From: Anthonomus grandis grandis
Lineage: Eukaryota; Arthropoda; Insecta; Coleoptera; Curculionidae
NCBI RefSeq assembly: GCF_022605725.1
Contig: NC_065546.1
Coordinates: 45,690,227 to 45,754,226 of the forward strand
Reading direction: 5' to 3'
Length of the DNA: 64,000 nt
Shown here: piece after piece, positions 34,548-46,172 of the stretch
Numbering within the stretch: the first letter of the stretch is position 1
Layout: each line of letters starts with the position of its first letter
Notes under the pieces: generated by a model
Database searches by the model: none
Told to the model about the DNA's origin: nothing
Seen by the model: the letters and a program-made list of their open reading frames with translations, nothing else
Translations under genes and position numbers: made by a program

Positions 34548-37425
34548 TAATAATAATAATAATAATAATAATAAGCCTTTATTTCCAACAGGCAACTTGC
34601 CCAATAACAGGAAACAGTTGCAAAACAATGAAAAATATAGTTAAAAAAAACACACACAAACAAACCTAAAAGAATGAAAAGAAAAGAAAAAAAGTAAAGT
34701 AAAGTCACAATCTCAAAAGTTATCCAAAAAATTAGAACAAATAACTATTAATATGATATAAAAACCCAATTATGAAAGTTTAACAAGATAATCACATATT
34801 CGACAAAATTAAATTAAATTAACTGCAATATACCTAGTAACTAGAACTAAACACATGGGTCTTAATCCCAAGAGTAATGATCCACCAAGATATCGACAAT
34901 CACATGAACCGGAGAGAAATTTATATCGCACATGTGACAGATCCGATTAAATATAGCGCATATTGTATATAGTGGCGATTTCAACAGGATGTTAGTATGA
35001 GGCCTTGGCAGAAAGAATGTTAGGGGATTTCTAGCATTAAGCCTAGGCACCATGAAATGTACACCAGAAAGAAGTACAGGACTATCAATAAATCCATTCA
35101 GTAACCCATGCAGGAATTTTACAGAGAAGATCATTCTTCTGAGATGTAATGGATGTAGATTGAAGCGTTCCAATAGTTGCCGATTATCAAACCCTCTTAT
35201 CGGATATATGCCATCCTGCCTGAAGGCCAAAAACTTAGCAAATCTACGCTGAACAGATTCAAGGAGACCAACATGATTCTGATAGAGCGGGTTCCATATA
35301 ATGCAGCCAAACTCCAGTTTTGATCTCACAAAGCAACAGAAAAGCAGTTTTAATGTAGATTCCAAAGTAAAACTCTTAGAACTTCTAATTATGAATCCAA
35401 GCCTTCTCAGGGCTGACTTGACTATGTTGTTGAATTTGCTCTAATCTACTCAAAATAGTATCATTAATAAAGTAATTAAAATTTAAGGGTGTTTTTGATC
35501 TAGAGTAACTGACCACACTACATTTAGCTGCATTGAAGCCTAACCTGTTAACAGCGCACCATACCTCCAATGTATTTAGACAGTTCTGAAGAAAAACACA
35601 ATCCTCCAAACCATGTACATTTAAATATAGCTTTAAATCATCGGCAAAAGCCAGCCTATAACAAGTGAGTGACTCAATCAAGTCATTTATAAAAAAACAA
35701 AACAGGAGTGGACCCAGGTTCGAGCTCTGTGGCACACCCGACGTTACGTTAAAAAGTTTCGATTTAAAGCCCTCATATTCAACATATTGAGATCTACCAA
35801 TCAAGTAGGAATGAAATAAATTAAATAATCTCCCTGAAAAACCATACCGAGTTAATTTATGCAGCAAAATATAGTGATCTATCCGATCAAAGGCTTTTTG
35901 GAAGTCGGTATAAATAACATCGACTTGAGTATTAACATCAAGTGATTTACAAATATGGCTAGACAGACAGGATAAGTTAGTAACACAAGATCGCCCGCTA
36001 AAAAATCCATGCTGGTCTACAGAGATGAGTTCTTTTGCGTGACTAAATAGCGACCGATTCAGGATAATTTCAAAAATTTTTGAGAAGTTACAGAGTAATG
36101 AGTTTAGCCTGTAGTTCATCATTTGATCAGAGTCCCCAGCTTTTAAAATAGGTATTATTTTAGCAGTCTTCCAAATTTCAGGGATTTGTTCTGTTCACAG
36201 TATTAAGTTGAAAATGTAGGTCAGCGGATCAGCCAGGACACCAATGCAATCTTCAACCAAGAAGCTAGGCACACCGTCTACACCAGATGTTAACTTATTT
36301 TTGAGTTTTTTACTAGCCAAAATAATCGGGAAGCATCAACGTTGGAAATGTCAAAGTGGGGCACATTATCAGACGTCGACGAATAGTTAATGAAATTTGA
36401 TTGTATAAATGCCTCACCAAAGAACAGTGCAAAAGCATCAACTATGTCTTGTGGGTCTTTAATTACCACGTCATCGGGTAGCCTCATCATACCAGGTGTG
36501 TGTATACAATCCTGGTGCCAGCCTTCTTAGAACCAATAAAATTCCAAAAGCTAGATGGGTCCAAAGAAATATTCCTTTCGGTGTTTGATATATACAACTT
36601 ATATTCATTGCGTATTTGTAGTTTGATAAGGCGTCTAAGAGAATGGAATTTATTTTAAAAGAATGGAGAATTGTACATTTTAAAGTCCTTGAAAGCCTTT
36701 TCTTTCCTATAAATGTTCTTAATCAATTCTCGAGAACAATAATTTAGAAATCTTCTTTTACGTTGCTGCTTAAGAGGAATGTGTGCGGCAAATATGCCAT
36801 TCAATATATCATATAAGGCTCCACATACATCATTAACGTTAGAGGATAAATACACAGTAGACCAGTCAGCTTTAAGAATCGAGTCATAAAGGAGATGGAA
36901 GTTGGCCTTTCTAAAATTAAAGGAATGAGATAAGTTTTTATTAAGCTGAAAATTATGGACAAGTTGGCCTGAGACAGTAAAATCAATCTCCAGTGCAGGG
37001 TGATGCAAATCCTCCAAGACAAAAGGCACGTTACTACGCGAAACAGTACAGGTGAACTTAGATAAAACAAGATCCAATAGTCTGTTATTATAGTTTAGGA
37101 TGTGATTGCACTGAACAAGATTAAAAGTGTTAGCAAAATTATTCACAGCAATAGACTTTTGACTAACATGATTACCTGTAGGTGAGTTAATAGAGAAATC
37201 AGACACGTTAAAATCGCCCACTATTATTACATTATGGTTTAGCTTTGATATTAAAAGTGTAAACTGATCCAGAAATTGCTCGAAAATTACAGATGTGATA
37301 GATGGTGGGATGAACAAAACAATCATGTAAAATATCTGTAACCTAATAGTAAATTTACAGCCAACAACATCGATAGAGGGCGCAATACTGTTGCAAAAAT
37401 CAGACAAACTAATTTTTTCAGACAC
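34548..37425 (-). mobile_element. Non-LTR retrotransposon, Jockey/CR1-like, with a TTA-repeat tail
   Basis: Reading leftwards, endonuclease sequence runs from 37425 (HNVIIVGDFNVSDFSINSPT, NNRLLDLVLSKF, LEDLHHPALEIDF) to about 36655. Broken linker pieces continue to 36290. RT occupies 36122-35385: NYRLNSLLCNFSKIFEIILN, DQHGFFSGRSCVTNLSC, VIYTDFQKAFDRIDHYILL, SGVPQSSNLGPLLFCFFIND and YRLAFADDLKLYL. A C-terminal piece (35365-34862) has RSKLEFGCIIWNPLYQNHVG. The sense-strand 3' end reads into (TTA)n, seen on the plus strand as (TAA)n at 34548-34573, giving a precise 3' border. The 5' end is truncated within the endonuclease. Several frameshifts separate the pieces. In motif B the usual PQGS has become PQSS. 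Confidence 0.85.
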
Positions 37426-37777
37426 AATGTTCTTAGAAAATTTAAAAAAATTTATGAAAAAGCCTTAAATTTCTTACTAGATACTTAGGTCAGGGTATCA
37501 GAAATTAAACAAAAAATATTCACACAATGTATTACTATAATATAAAAACAGATTATAGCAAAAAATTCACAAGTTATACCAGATGTGATTCCAAATTCTA
37601 CAATCTATAAACTTACAACTTAATTTAATTAAGAACTTTATGTTGTATGACGAGCAAAGGTTGCAAAAAATTTGCCTAGTTACTAGTATTATTAAAGAAA
37701 CTAATTGGACAACATAATTAAAATGTGCACGCGGACCATAATTGAATAATCTATATTCATAAATAGATTTTTGTGAG

Positions 37778-38930
37778 TTAGCAAAGATTTTCACATCCGG
37801 ATTCGCCTCTTTTGTAAGGATATTGACCAACCACGTTTCCCCTGAAATATAATAAGCGTCAAAACAGTTAAAATAACACTGTATAATATAATGTAGTTTA
37901 ATACTTACTGTGCATAATTACACACATAGAGTTTCTTAAAACCAAAAGCTTCATCAGTTTGAAAATATGTATATCCACATCCAATGTATTCGTTTTCCGC
38001 CCAAATCACCTTTAAAAAAAATCAATAAATTATTATGAAAATAATTTCACCCTTAGAAGTACATTATATTATGTTCCCTAAATTCACCCACACATTCACC
38101 AAATGTTCAGGGAAACTTAACGCATACAAGAGTTATCTAAAATAAATATGAACATTTAAGGAATAGGCCTCTTAAGATTCAGTGGTAATCCTGAACGAAA
38201 AACTTTATTACTTGAGTATAATGTAATATATCTGGTTTTCTTCCAACGTCCTTCTTTTCGACTTCTTTATATTTGTAATTCTTATGTTCATCGAACCATT
38301 CCTGTATGGCACCCTTCCAGCTGGATCCATTTGAAGGGTCAGTGGACAGACTCATGAACAAATTTTGACCGACGTTATCCCAGCGACCTAGAAATATTTT
38401 TTTTTTTTGTAAGAAATGATGATATAATATATTGCTCAAGAAAGATGTAGTTACCTATATACCATAGGGTCTACTAATACTTACTGTCGAGGACCTTTTT
38501 GTGTGCAAAAACGCAAGAATCTGCAATTTTTTGAGCTTCATGTGCCAGTCGGTCATCATATTTCTGAATAATTTAATTAATAAGCAATAGATGCTTGAAT
38601 AAATTTTGAAATAAAGATCAAAAAAGAATCGCGAACATACCATTTTCCTAAGATTGACACCACGTGGTTGATTTGGGGTTTTTCCAGTAGCAATAAGTCT
38701 TCTCAGTTCATTATGTTTATCTACTATTTCCTTTGCTTCTTCAGCAGACAATTTATTAACTAAAAATTATTTAAAAATATATTTTTTTTGAAAAACTTTT
38801 CAACTTGGTCGATTTTATGTCTCTATATCATTTGCCGAATATCTTTACCATGGATCTTTCCACATTGAGATGCTAAAACTATATGCCAATAATAACATAA
38901 AAATAACACTATTACAGTTCTACCAATCAT
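37778..38930 (-). CDS. CAP-superfamily secreted protein (Antigen 5 / venom allergen 3-like), CAP-1
   Basis: Six exons with GT/AG borders: 38849-38930, 38641-38759, 38485-38563, 38212-38387, 37909-38009 and 37778-37841. They total 621 nt, 206 residues. Exon 1 encodes a signal peptide (MIGRTVIVLFLCYYWHIVLA), so the protein is secreted. The CAP domain shows EIVDKHNELRRLIATGK, KYDDRLAHEAQKIADSC, RWDNVGQNLFMS, the LHYTQVIWAEN signature (normally GHYTQ) and LYVCNYAQGN, ending RGESGCENLC. Family members of this size are known from insect saliva, venom and fat body. The molecular function is usually unclear, and sterol or lipid binding has been shown for some. The CNYAQGN motif is one residue shorter than the usual CNYxPxGN. 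Exon sizes (119 and 79 nt) match CAP-2 exactly, showing common descent. No lesion is seen. Confidence 0.9.
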
Positions 38931-40930
38931 ACTTTTAATTCTTTGCTACAAAACAAAACATTCCATTGCTTTTATCTATGTTTCTTATATTCAGAAAATT
39001 TAAAAATCAAAATCTAGACATTAAAAAGCATTCTTGGGCATTCCATTAATATGTCAATTAGAAATGTATACAGGTTGAGACCGATAAAAAAATTGTGTAA
39101 GAAAACATAAGATTATAAAGAAGATTTAATGAAATCTATGACTGTCCTCTCAACATTAAAATGTATGGTAATGTTAGCACCTAAATGTTGCTAATTTTAT
39201 TCAAAAAAATATTGAATGCGTAATAGAAATGTTCACCTTATATAAATATCGATAATAACATATCATTTGAAATTCATTGAATTCTGGTGTATTGTGTTAT
39301 AACTGTTTAATTGATCTCGCAATAATTACTGTTGTTTCTGAGAAAATTTCCTCAGTGTAATAATACAGTAAAGTTTTATACATACATATACATATAATAT
39401 TAAATCCGATTAAAGAAATCATTTATGACCCTATTGCTAGAATTTGTATAAGCCTGATAGAGTTTTCAAAATGTCCTTGTAAATTTTATGAAAAAAAAAT
39501 CCTTAAATTCCCATGATTTTTTTTCAAATTCTTGCAGTTCCAAACATATTTAAGCATATTTTTAGCATTTCCTAGAAATACATGCAAATTTTAATAATTT
39601 CAATAATAAAGACAAAAATGGTTCGTATATGAAATTATCCTTCAGAAAATGAATAATCTTTCAGCGAAAATCCCATTTAAGAAACTTTTCAAGTTGTACT
39701 TGTAAATTTAGTGATAGGAATTCATTAAATTCCCAAGATTTTTTTCTTAATTTCTTGCAATTTTTGTCATTGACTTAAATCCTTATCAATCCAAGCAACT
39801 TGTAATAATCCCATTCATTGTCTTAAAATATCTTTATATTCCCTGAAACTCTAATAAATGTCATTTTTCATAATAACATTTTTGTGTGATAAAACTGATT
39901 CTATAATAGATACTTATACTATAAAGAAACTATTAGACACACAAAAATGGTTCATATTCGAAATTATCTCTCAGAAAATGATTTCTTAAAATCTGTTTAA
40001 ATTTCCTTGAACTCTAATGATGATGTTTAAATTTATGACTGTTTTTTCAATTTGCGCAAAGTTAACTTGGGTTTTGTGTACTCTCCTGTAACTTTTTACA
40101 ATTTTAGTATTTACGTCATGAATGGTGCGAAATTGTATGAAATTCATATAGTTTTCATGAATATTTCTATAAATTCACAATATTTTTCTCAATTTTTGCT
40201 ATTGCCTTCAAATCGTTTTCTTACCACAAAACTCAAAAGCATATAAATTCTCAAAGCACAACATTCTTAAAATTTATGAATTCAATGAATTTTTTCACAA
40301 TTTGTTGATTTTTTTTTCGTTCAACTTGCTTTCAATTGGCATTGCCTGTATATCTTTTAACCTGTCCTTAGTCTTGTCCTTTTATTTGTTTGCTATCAGT
40401 CGTATAGATGTTTTCTAACACTAGGTCACGCATGTAGTCATATGACAGAATTTTTGAATATCTCTGAAAAAATGCGTATTCAGAGTAAAGTACCTACTTT
40501 ACTTTCAATGCGCAATGTTTCTTTAAAAGTAATATTTTTTGTAGTTAAAAACAGTTCTTTCAAATGACAAAGTAAAACTAAGCAGCCACTAATGAACTGA
40601 GAATAGCAAAATACCTATTATTACAACAATAACACAGAAGTAACATATGTTCTCTAAAATAGCCTCTGCACTTATCAGAAACAAAAACTCTCGAAGTGGA
40701 GTGTTGTTTACACAGCGGAGCTAGATGCAGCTGCATTTATTATTTGTAAATTTAGTTTTGCGACAGGGACAAAACCAACGTGGTTTTGACTTACGGCATT
40801 ACCAGGGTTTATAACTGCGTAGTCTTATTAGCGTTTAAACCAACAATGCTCTGTATTTTTTGCTGAAGTAAAGTAAAATAAAGCAATATTTGTCAAGGAA
40901 TTTCTCTTTATATTTGGTTTTATAAGACTT
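38931..40930. other. Gene-free AT-rich region
   Basis: Upstream of CAP-1. No gene, repeat or element is recognised by eye. Confidence 0.5.
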
Positions 40931-41290
40931 TTAGCTAAAATGAAATAAAGAATCAGTATTATTTTTGTAAATGATATGAGAATTTATGGCAGCTTTATTT
41001 AGAAGACTGAAAAATAGCCAGTAACCATAATTAAATAGCCAAATAAGCCTGGTAACTGAATATTCTGCTTTCATCTGATCAGCAACGTTCACGCTACCTT
41101 CGGTGCTATTGTAAAGTTTTTTACCATTTGTTTGGTGTGAACTAAAGCAATCACAAAAATAGTCAACTGGTTTATTTACACACATACTACCATACACGAT
41201 CACTCGTGACTACTAGAAATATTTATTTACTACTATTTATGTCCGATTTAAATATCGCGCTAATATTCTCAACTGCACTGCACTAAATTG
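40931..41290 (-). pseudogene. C-terminal fragment of a piggyBac-type transposase
   Basis: An open stretch reads GKKLYNSTEGSVNVADQMKA, matching the third catalytic Asp region of piggyBac (Y-N-x-T-K-G-G-V-D-x-x-D-Q-M), here with Asn at the first Asp of the motif. EYSVTRLIWLFNYGYWLFFS and LLNKAAINSHIIYKNN follow. The upstream 160 bp (41130-41290) are repeated in inverse orientation at 45470-45650. It is only a small piece of the gene; its own ends are not visible. A third piggyBac-type family is present in the window. Confidence 0.7.
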
Positions 41291-41611
41291 TTAATTGACT
41301 TGACTGACCGTGACACAGCTCCTTAAGCGGCCCTCACACGATCAGTATTACTGACAGTCTTGAAGACTAACAGTATTTCGTCAGTATTTTTCACGCGACC
41401 TCACACGATCAGTATTTTCTATCAGTCATCAGTCTGCTCGAATCGTCTCTTAAAGTGTGTTCAGTCACCATCAGTCTGCTGATTTGCTCGAATCCTCTGC
41501 TGCTTGAAGCAGTTAAAGCGTTCGCGTCTTTTATCTGTTAGTTATTTTGGTATGGATTATTAAAAGAAAGTTTGCGCTGCTATTATAATTTTACATTTAA
41601 CAAGTGCTAAA

Positions 41612-41953
41612 CGTAATAAGCAAAAGAGACGCTGGATTAGTCAATGTGAAAAATATACCCATCTGAATTTATTAAATTTTATTAAAGACACAGACCCCGA
41701 GGATTACAAAAATTATTTCCGAATGACAAGTGTAGTCTACAACGAACTTTTGGATTTGGTTAAGCCTTATATTATGAAATAACGAACAAATAGGAGGGAT
41801 CCTATATCAGCAAATGAAAGATTAGCAGTAACTTTGCGTTTTCTGGCAACTGGAAGATCATTCGAGGATTTAAAATATTCTGCTGTGATTTCTCCCACTA
41901 CTATAAGTGAAATTGTCATGGAGACTTGCAATACAATATCTGAGGCGCTTTAA
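41612..41953 (+). pseudogene. PIF/Harbinger transposase, N-terminal remnant
   Basis: The plus strand reads RNKQKRRWISQCEKYTHLN, then DPEDYKNYFRMTSVVYNELL, a TAA where the family continues (PYIMK-stop-RTNRRD), then ISANERLAVTLRFLATGRSF and YSAVISPTTISEIVMETCN. This is the conserved N-terminal half of DDE_Tnp_4 transposases (family: ERLA-TLRFLATG). The catalytic DDE half is absent because the element is internally deleted. One in-frame stop lies near 41780 and another at 41951-41953. Confidence 0.8.
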
Positions 41954-41994
41954 GGATATAAACAACTTTTAAACTTTTTTTACATACCTTAGCT

Positions 41995-42270
41995 CGATTC
42001 ATGGAGTTTTTTTCTTTATCTGGTATTTCCACGTCAGATAGAAATTGAAGTGCATGAAACGTCCACGCGCTTGGGTCATACACATCGTCTGTTGCACTTC
42101 CAGTCTGTTTGGAATCCTTAATTTTTTTTTAAGTCTCGCCTAAAATTGCTTCTTTGCGTATGTTAATTGTCGCATTCGGTTTGTAGTGCACACAAATTTT
42201 AAGCAGAGCTTCATATCCTCTTCTTTTCTTATCTCTGTCACAATATTCAGATATACTTAAATTCCACAAT
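41995..42270 (-). pseudogene. MADF (Myb/SANT-like) DNA-binding protein of the Harbinger element
   Basis: Reading leftwards from about 42270: LWNLSISEYCDRDKKRRGYE and NATINIRKEAI match a MADF domain (W at its start, then the basic R-R-x-x-A/Y helix). This is followed, after an in-frame stop near 42135, by YDPSAWTFHALQFLSDVE. PIF/Harbinger elements encode such a partner protein to help the transposase bind DNA. Its presence in opposite orientation to the transposase is normal for the superfamily. The copy is partial and interrupted. Confidence 0.7.
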
Positions 42271-42719
42271 TCGGGCATAGACCTATATTCCTATGTTCCG
42301 CTCGGCGACGCAACACCCGGTATAATAGGTCTATAAATTGCCGTAAAATATATTTTTTTCCTTTTTCTTCTGCTTTAAACAAATCAGGTTAAGCTATGGA
42401 GCTCAGAGCGGTCGTTTTCTGAGTTCCATAGCTGCAATTCAAACTGAAGTGCATTGTGCAGTTGGAATGATTGACAGTCTCGCCCTCACACGGTCAGTAT
42501 TTTCATCAATCTTTTAGCTCCGCCCTCAATGACTGACGTGATTTTCAGGATCCCGAAAATCACATCAGTCATTCATTCACGACTGACAGTCGATCAGTAT
42601 TTGCTCTGACACGATCAGTATTACTGACAGTATTTCAAAATGCTGTCGCCCCTCACACAGTATTTCACAATACTGTCAGTAATACTGGTCGTGTGAGGGG
42701 CGCTTTAGATAATAGGCAG

Positions 42720-44638
42720 AACGCTGTCCGGAGAATTCGCTAACCTTCCATGCGACTCCACAGATGTCTTGCGGCATACCAAACGTTCTTATCGCATGGC
42801 TTCTGATGTGACGCCTCTGGTAACCTGGCAGAAAATTTAATATGTCTCTTCATCGGTTATGGGGACTAGACGGACGGAATTCTTAAATTTTTGCGAACTT
42901 TCTACTGAAAACCGAAGCTATTGTTCCAGACATTTGAAAATCCTCAGCTGGAGCAATAAAGAGATCGTGCGATACCCTTCACAGGTCACGCGATACCTAC
43001 TCTTTCGGCCATTAGAATGATAAGCCATGAAGTCATCGAATGTCAAATCCGACGTTTTTTTCGGATTTTTTGCAGCTCAAAGTCTTCATGGCTTCCATAA
43101 TACTTCAGTCAGTTAAAATGAATGACCCCATAACTTGATCTCTCGGCAGCTTTTGTATTTTGTAAAACATTGTTGATGGGTTCCAGGACTTTGTATGGCC
43201 CATCCCAGGTTGTTTCAAATCTCGCTGACAGACCCTTCAGTCTATTAGGGTCATAAAGCGAAACCAAGTCAACGTTGTTATACATTTGGTCTTTGGCATT
43301 GACATCATATGCGTCCTTCATGCGATCGCTGCATGTTGAATAAATATGTGCATGTGAATAAATATGTGCAGTTGGATTGTGAACGAAATCCATTCTTTTA
43401 TGCAGCTCACGTAGTGTTCCCCAACAACATCAGTTCCTTACGTCTGCCTTGCTATTGAACCAGTAAAACCTTTTCTTTAATTTTTACAAAGTCTTTGTTA
43501 GTTACTCCAAGGTGTCCTGTCACACCGGCATGGATTTCGTCTAGCAACTCCCAAATCCGACATTCAGGCCAAACGATTTTTTCTCTTTTCTCTTTGCTAT
43601 CGTCAACCATTTTTTGCCTCAAGAGTCCATCTTCGGGGAAATTAGGGAGTTTCATTGTACCCAAAATTACTTGACATTGTGAGAATATTTATCAAATTTT
43701 TCTCAAGTTAGCTTTATCTTCTTCTTTAAGCAGCTTAAGACTATCTAGATATCAGAATCTTTCTCTTGGTTGTTTATAAGATCCCCATTTTGCCAAATAT
43801 CATTGAAGATAGTGATTCTTAACAATTGATCATTTTCCTTCTTTGCTTTCCGACTATGTTTGCAGTCCTCTGGACAGCCTCTTGTTATCTTCTTCTTCAA
43901 TCTGCATTTCCATGGATCCTGCTCAGTGTTAAAGTCTCCTGTAGCCTCTCCATTCATCTTACTTGACACTCAGGATTCCTAAACTGAAGGAGCCATTTTA
44001 AAGCTGCATGATCAGTTCGTAGCACGAACTTTCTCCTATACAGGTAGTTATAGAGGTGCATCCAAGTGCTTTGACAACAGCTAGCAAATATCGGCGAGTG
44101 AAGTAATAGTGACGCTCTGACTTGAACAGCGTCTTATCAAGATATCCAATGATCTTTTCTTCTTGGACATCCTGGATTTGGAACAGCACGGCTCCTATAC
44201 TCACATTGCTAGCGTCAGTATCCAGTACAAAATTTTTTTCAGGGAGAGGATAGATCAAAATAGGTGAGCTTATTAGAATATCTTTTAGGTGATCGAAGGA
44301 TTCCTGACAGTCTTGGGAGCATTGGAATTTTTGTCCTCCTTATAGCGTCGGTAGTAGTGTATAATGCCAAGAAGCTGCGTAGCTCATGCTTGTCTTTGGG
44401 CACTGGCCAATCTTTGATGGTTTGAATTTTTTCCTTGTCACGCAACTCCTTGATTGGAAATTACCTGATCCAGATACTGCACAGTTCTTTGAAACAGATT
44501 ACAATATTTATTTGGGCTTAACCTTAAGCCAGACCCTCGTAGTCTCGGGAACACCTCTTCTAGATTTTTCATGTGGTCCTCAAACGATTTTCCTACCACA
44601 ATAATGTCCGGAGGGAACGATATGCGGTTAAAATGCAT
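42720..44638 (-). pseudogene. Decayed Ty3/Gypsy retrotransposon pol
   Basis: Order along the minus strand is RT, RNase H, integrase. RT tail near 44638: DIIVVGKSFEDHMKNLEEVF and GSGLRLSPNKYCNLFQRTVQ, then KIQTIKDWPVPKDKHELRSF. RNase H near 44250-44000: FVLDTDASNVSIGAVLFQIQ and FKSERHYYFTRRYLLAVVKA. Integrase N-terminal region near 43664-43452: LLDEIHAGVTGHLGVTNKD. Integrase C-terminal region near 43300-43109: FETTWDGPYKVLEPINNV. The frame changes several times. The catalytic core of integrase is largely missing between 43452 and 43393. No LTRs were found; the 3' side abuts the Harbinger element end at 42704 and may have been split by it. Confidence 0.83.
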
Positions 44639-46172
44639 TTATTATTATCAGTACCACGTACATACGCATAACTATGAACTGCCCTGTTTTTTAATTGTAG
44701 AAGTTCAGTCGGAATATCGCTCTTATTTTTGCGGAGTGTACCAACATATTATGTTAAATGAAAAGTAGTCATCGGCAGTCACAATTTTTTCAAATCTATT
44801 TATTGGTTTAATGAGCCTTTTAATTATTATACTACTTGCATCATTTGATAATTGATATAGACCAAATGCCTGTTTTCGTCTTTGGACAATACATCTGTAG
44901 GCATAAAATGTCCTTAAAAGAATATACAGCTTCTATCTATCGTTACAGACTGATGTGGAAAATAACTGCTTGTGCAATTATGTACAAAAGTCTCAAAAAA
45001 CATTTCAGAAAGCTGCAAAATGGTTAATATTAGGCCGTTCTTTTGGGGGTAATACTGTTATCAACCCGTAGAGGTCTGACATAAGAATATGGAAAAGCTT
45101 CTGGGACATTGTAGCTGGGAAATAATCTAATAATGATCCATTATTCCACAATTAACTTGCATGTTGACTCCCTTTTAAGCTGTCTTATCAAAGTAAGCCA
45201 ATCAATGCAATGAGTTCCTCTAAGTAGGTGGATAAACAATCTCAAGGACGTCCATACGATTATCTCATTTTGTCGAGTTTTTGGTTAGTGTGGATCACAA
45301 TTTGGGTTAAAACGTCAATTAAAAAAATATTTTCCAGCAACCTATAATTTCTTTTGCTTCGTTTGCTTTTCTGGTCACACCTGGTACTTAATTATCACAA
45401 AACATATCACTCGTGGAAGGTCATCCCAGTATAGAAGGAGCCGCGTAGGCGTGAATTAGTTGACAGTTCACTACAGTGAAATTCGGAATATTGGCGCGAT
45501 ATTTAAATTGCATATAAATAGTAGTAAATAAATATTTCTAGTAGCCGTACGTGATCGTGTTTAGTAGTGTGGATGTGTAGAGATAAATCAATTGACTATT
45601 TTTGTACATGAATTATTTTAATTCACACCTAATGAACGGTAAAAACGCTTCAATATTCTGTTTTCGTGTTTTACGTTGAGATTCATAAGATTTATGTTTT
45701 AGTCATTTCGTACCGTTTTATTCTGACAAACAAAGGTACTTTTAATAATCTTTGACTTCTCGCTATCTGTGTTATAAATACTATATTAGGAAGCATTATC
45801 GTCAATATCTAAACAAGAATTTGTATCAGAACTTATTTCTCAATTCTATAAATTATACTATTTTGCTTTAGTTCTTGTAGACTCGCATAATATTTTTAAA
45901 TAAAAATATATATATGTTAAATATTCAAAGTTAAGTTGAATATAATAGCAAGTTGGAAATATATATATATATTTTCGTGAGTGCAAGATAAAATTACCAC
46001 AAAACAAATGTTAAGGGTTCCTAAAATCGTATTTATTAGGTACTTGATAAAATAATTTAGTTAATTTTAAATCAAAAAACTAACCGAAATATTATACAAA
46101 AAAACTATTAGTCGCGTAAATAGATTTTTTGTAACAGCGGAGCTAAAAAAGACAATGTGATCAGATGTAGTA
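44639..46172. other. Gene-free region containing an inverted copy of a piggyBac-associated repeat
   Basis: Apart from the repeat at 45470-45650, I recognise no gene or element. The right end is the border of the 46173-48372 transposon. Confidence 0.45.
45470..45650 (+). repeat. Inverted copy of the repeat at 41110-41290
   Basis: In plus orientation it reads GCGCGATATTTAAAT, then AAATAGTAGTAAATAAATAT and TTCTAGTAG. The same strings occur in the same order on the minus strand of 41130-41275. Similarity continues to TTGACTATTTTTGT and TTCACACC. Because the first copy is attached to a piggyBac transposase fragment, this is probably a second fragment of that element. The two copies face each other across the Harbinger and Gypsy elements. 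Confidence 0.8.

Larger units (their letters stand above)
41326..42704. mobile_element. PIF/Harbinger DNA transposon with TTA target duplication
   Basis: TTA lies outside both ends (41323-41325 and 42705-42707), the three-base target duplication of this superfamily. The left end AGCGGCCCTCACACGATCAG and the reverse complement of the right end, AGCGCCCCTCACACGACCAG, continue with the same ATTACTGACAGT block, giving TIRs of about 33 bp. The core CAGTATTACTGACAG and CCTCACACGATCAGTATT recur several times inside both ends (41400-41420, 42480-42650). The interior carries remnants of both canonical genes: transposase on the plus strand and a MADF protein on the minus strand. At 1.4 kb it is an internally deleted, non-autonomous derivative. 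Confidence 0.88.

Noticed and set aside
42720..44638. LTRs for the Gypsy element
   Set aside because: No direct repeat flanks the pol remnant. The only nearby repeat pair (41.1 and 45.5 kb) is inverted and belongs to a piggyBac-like fragment.
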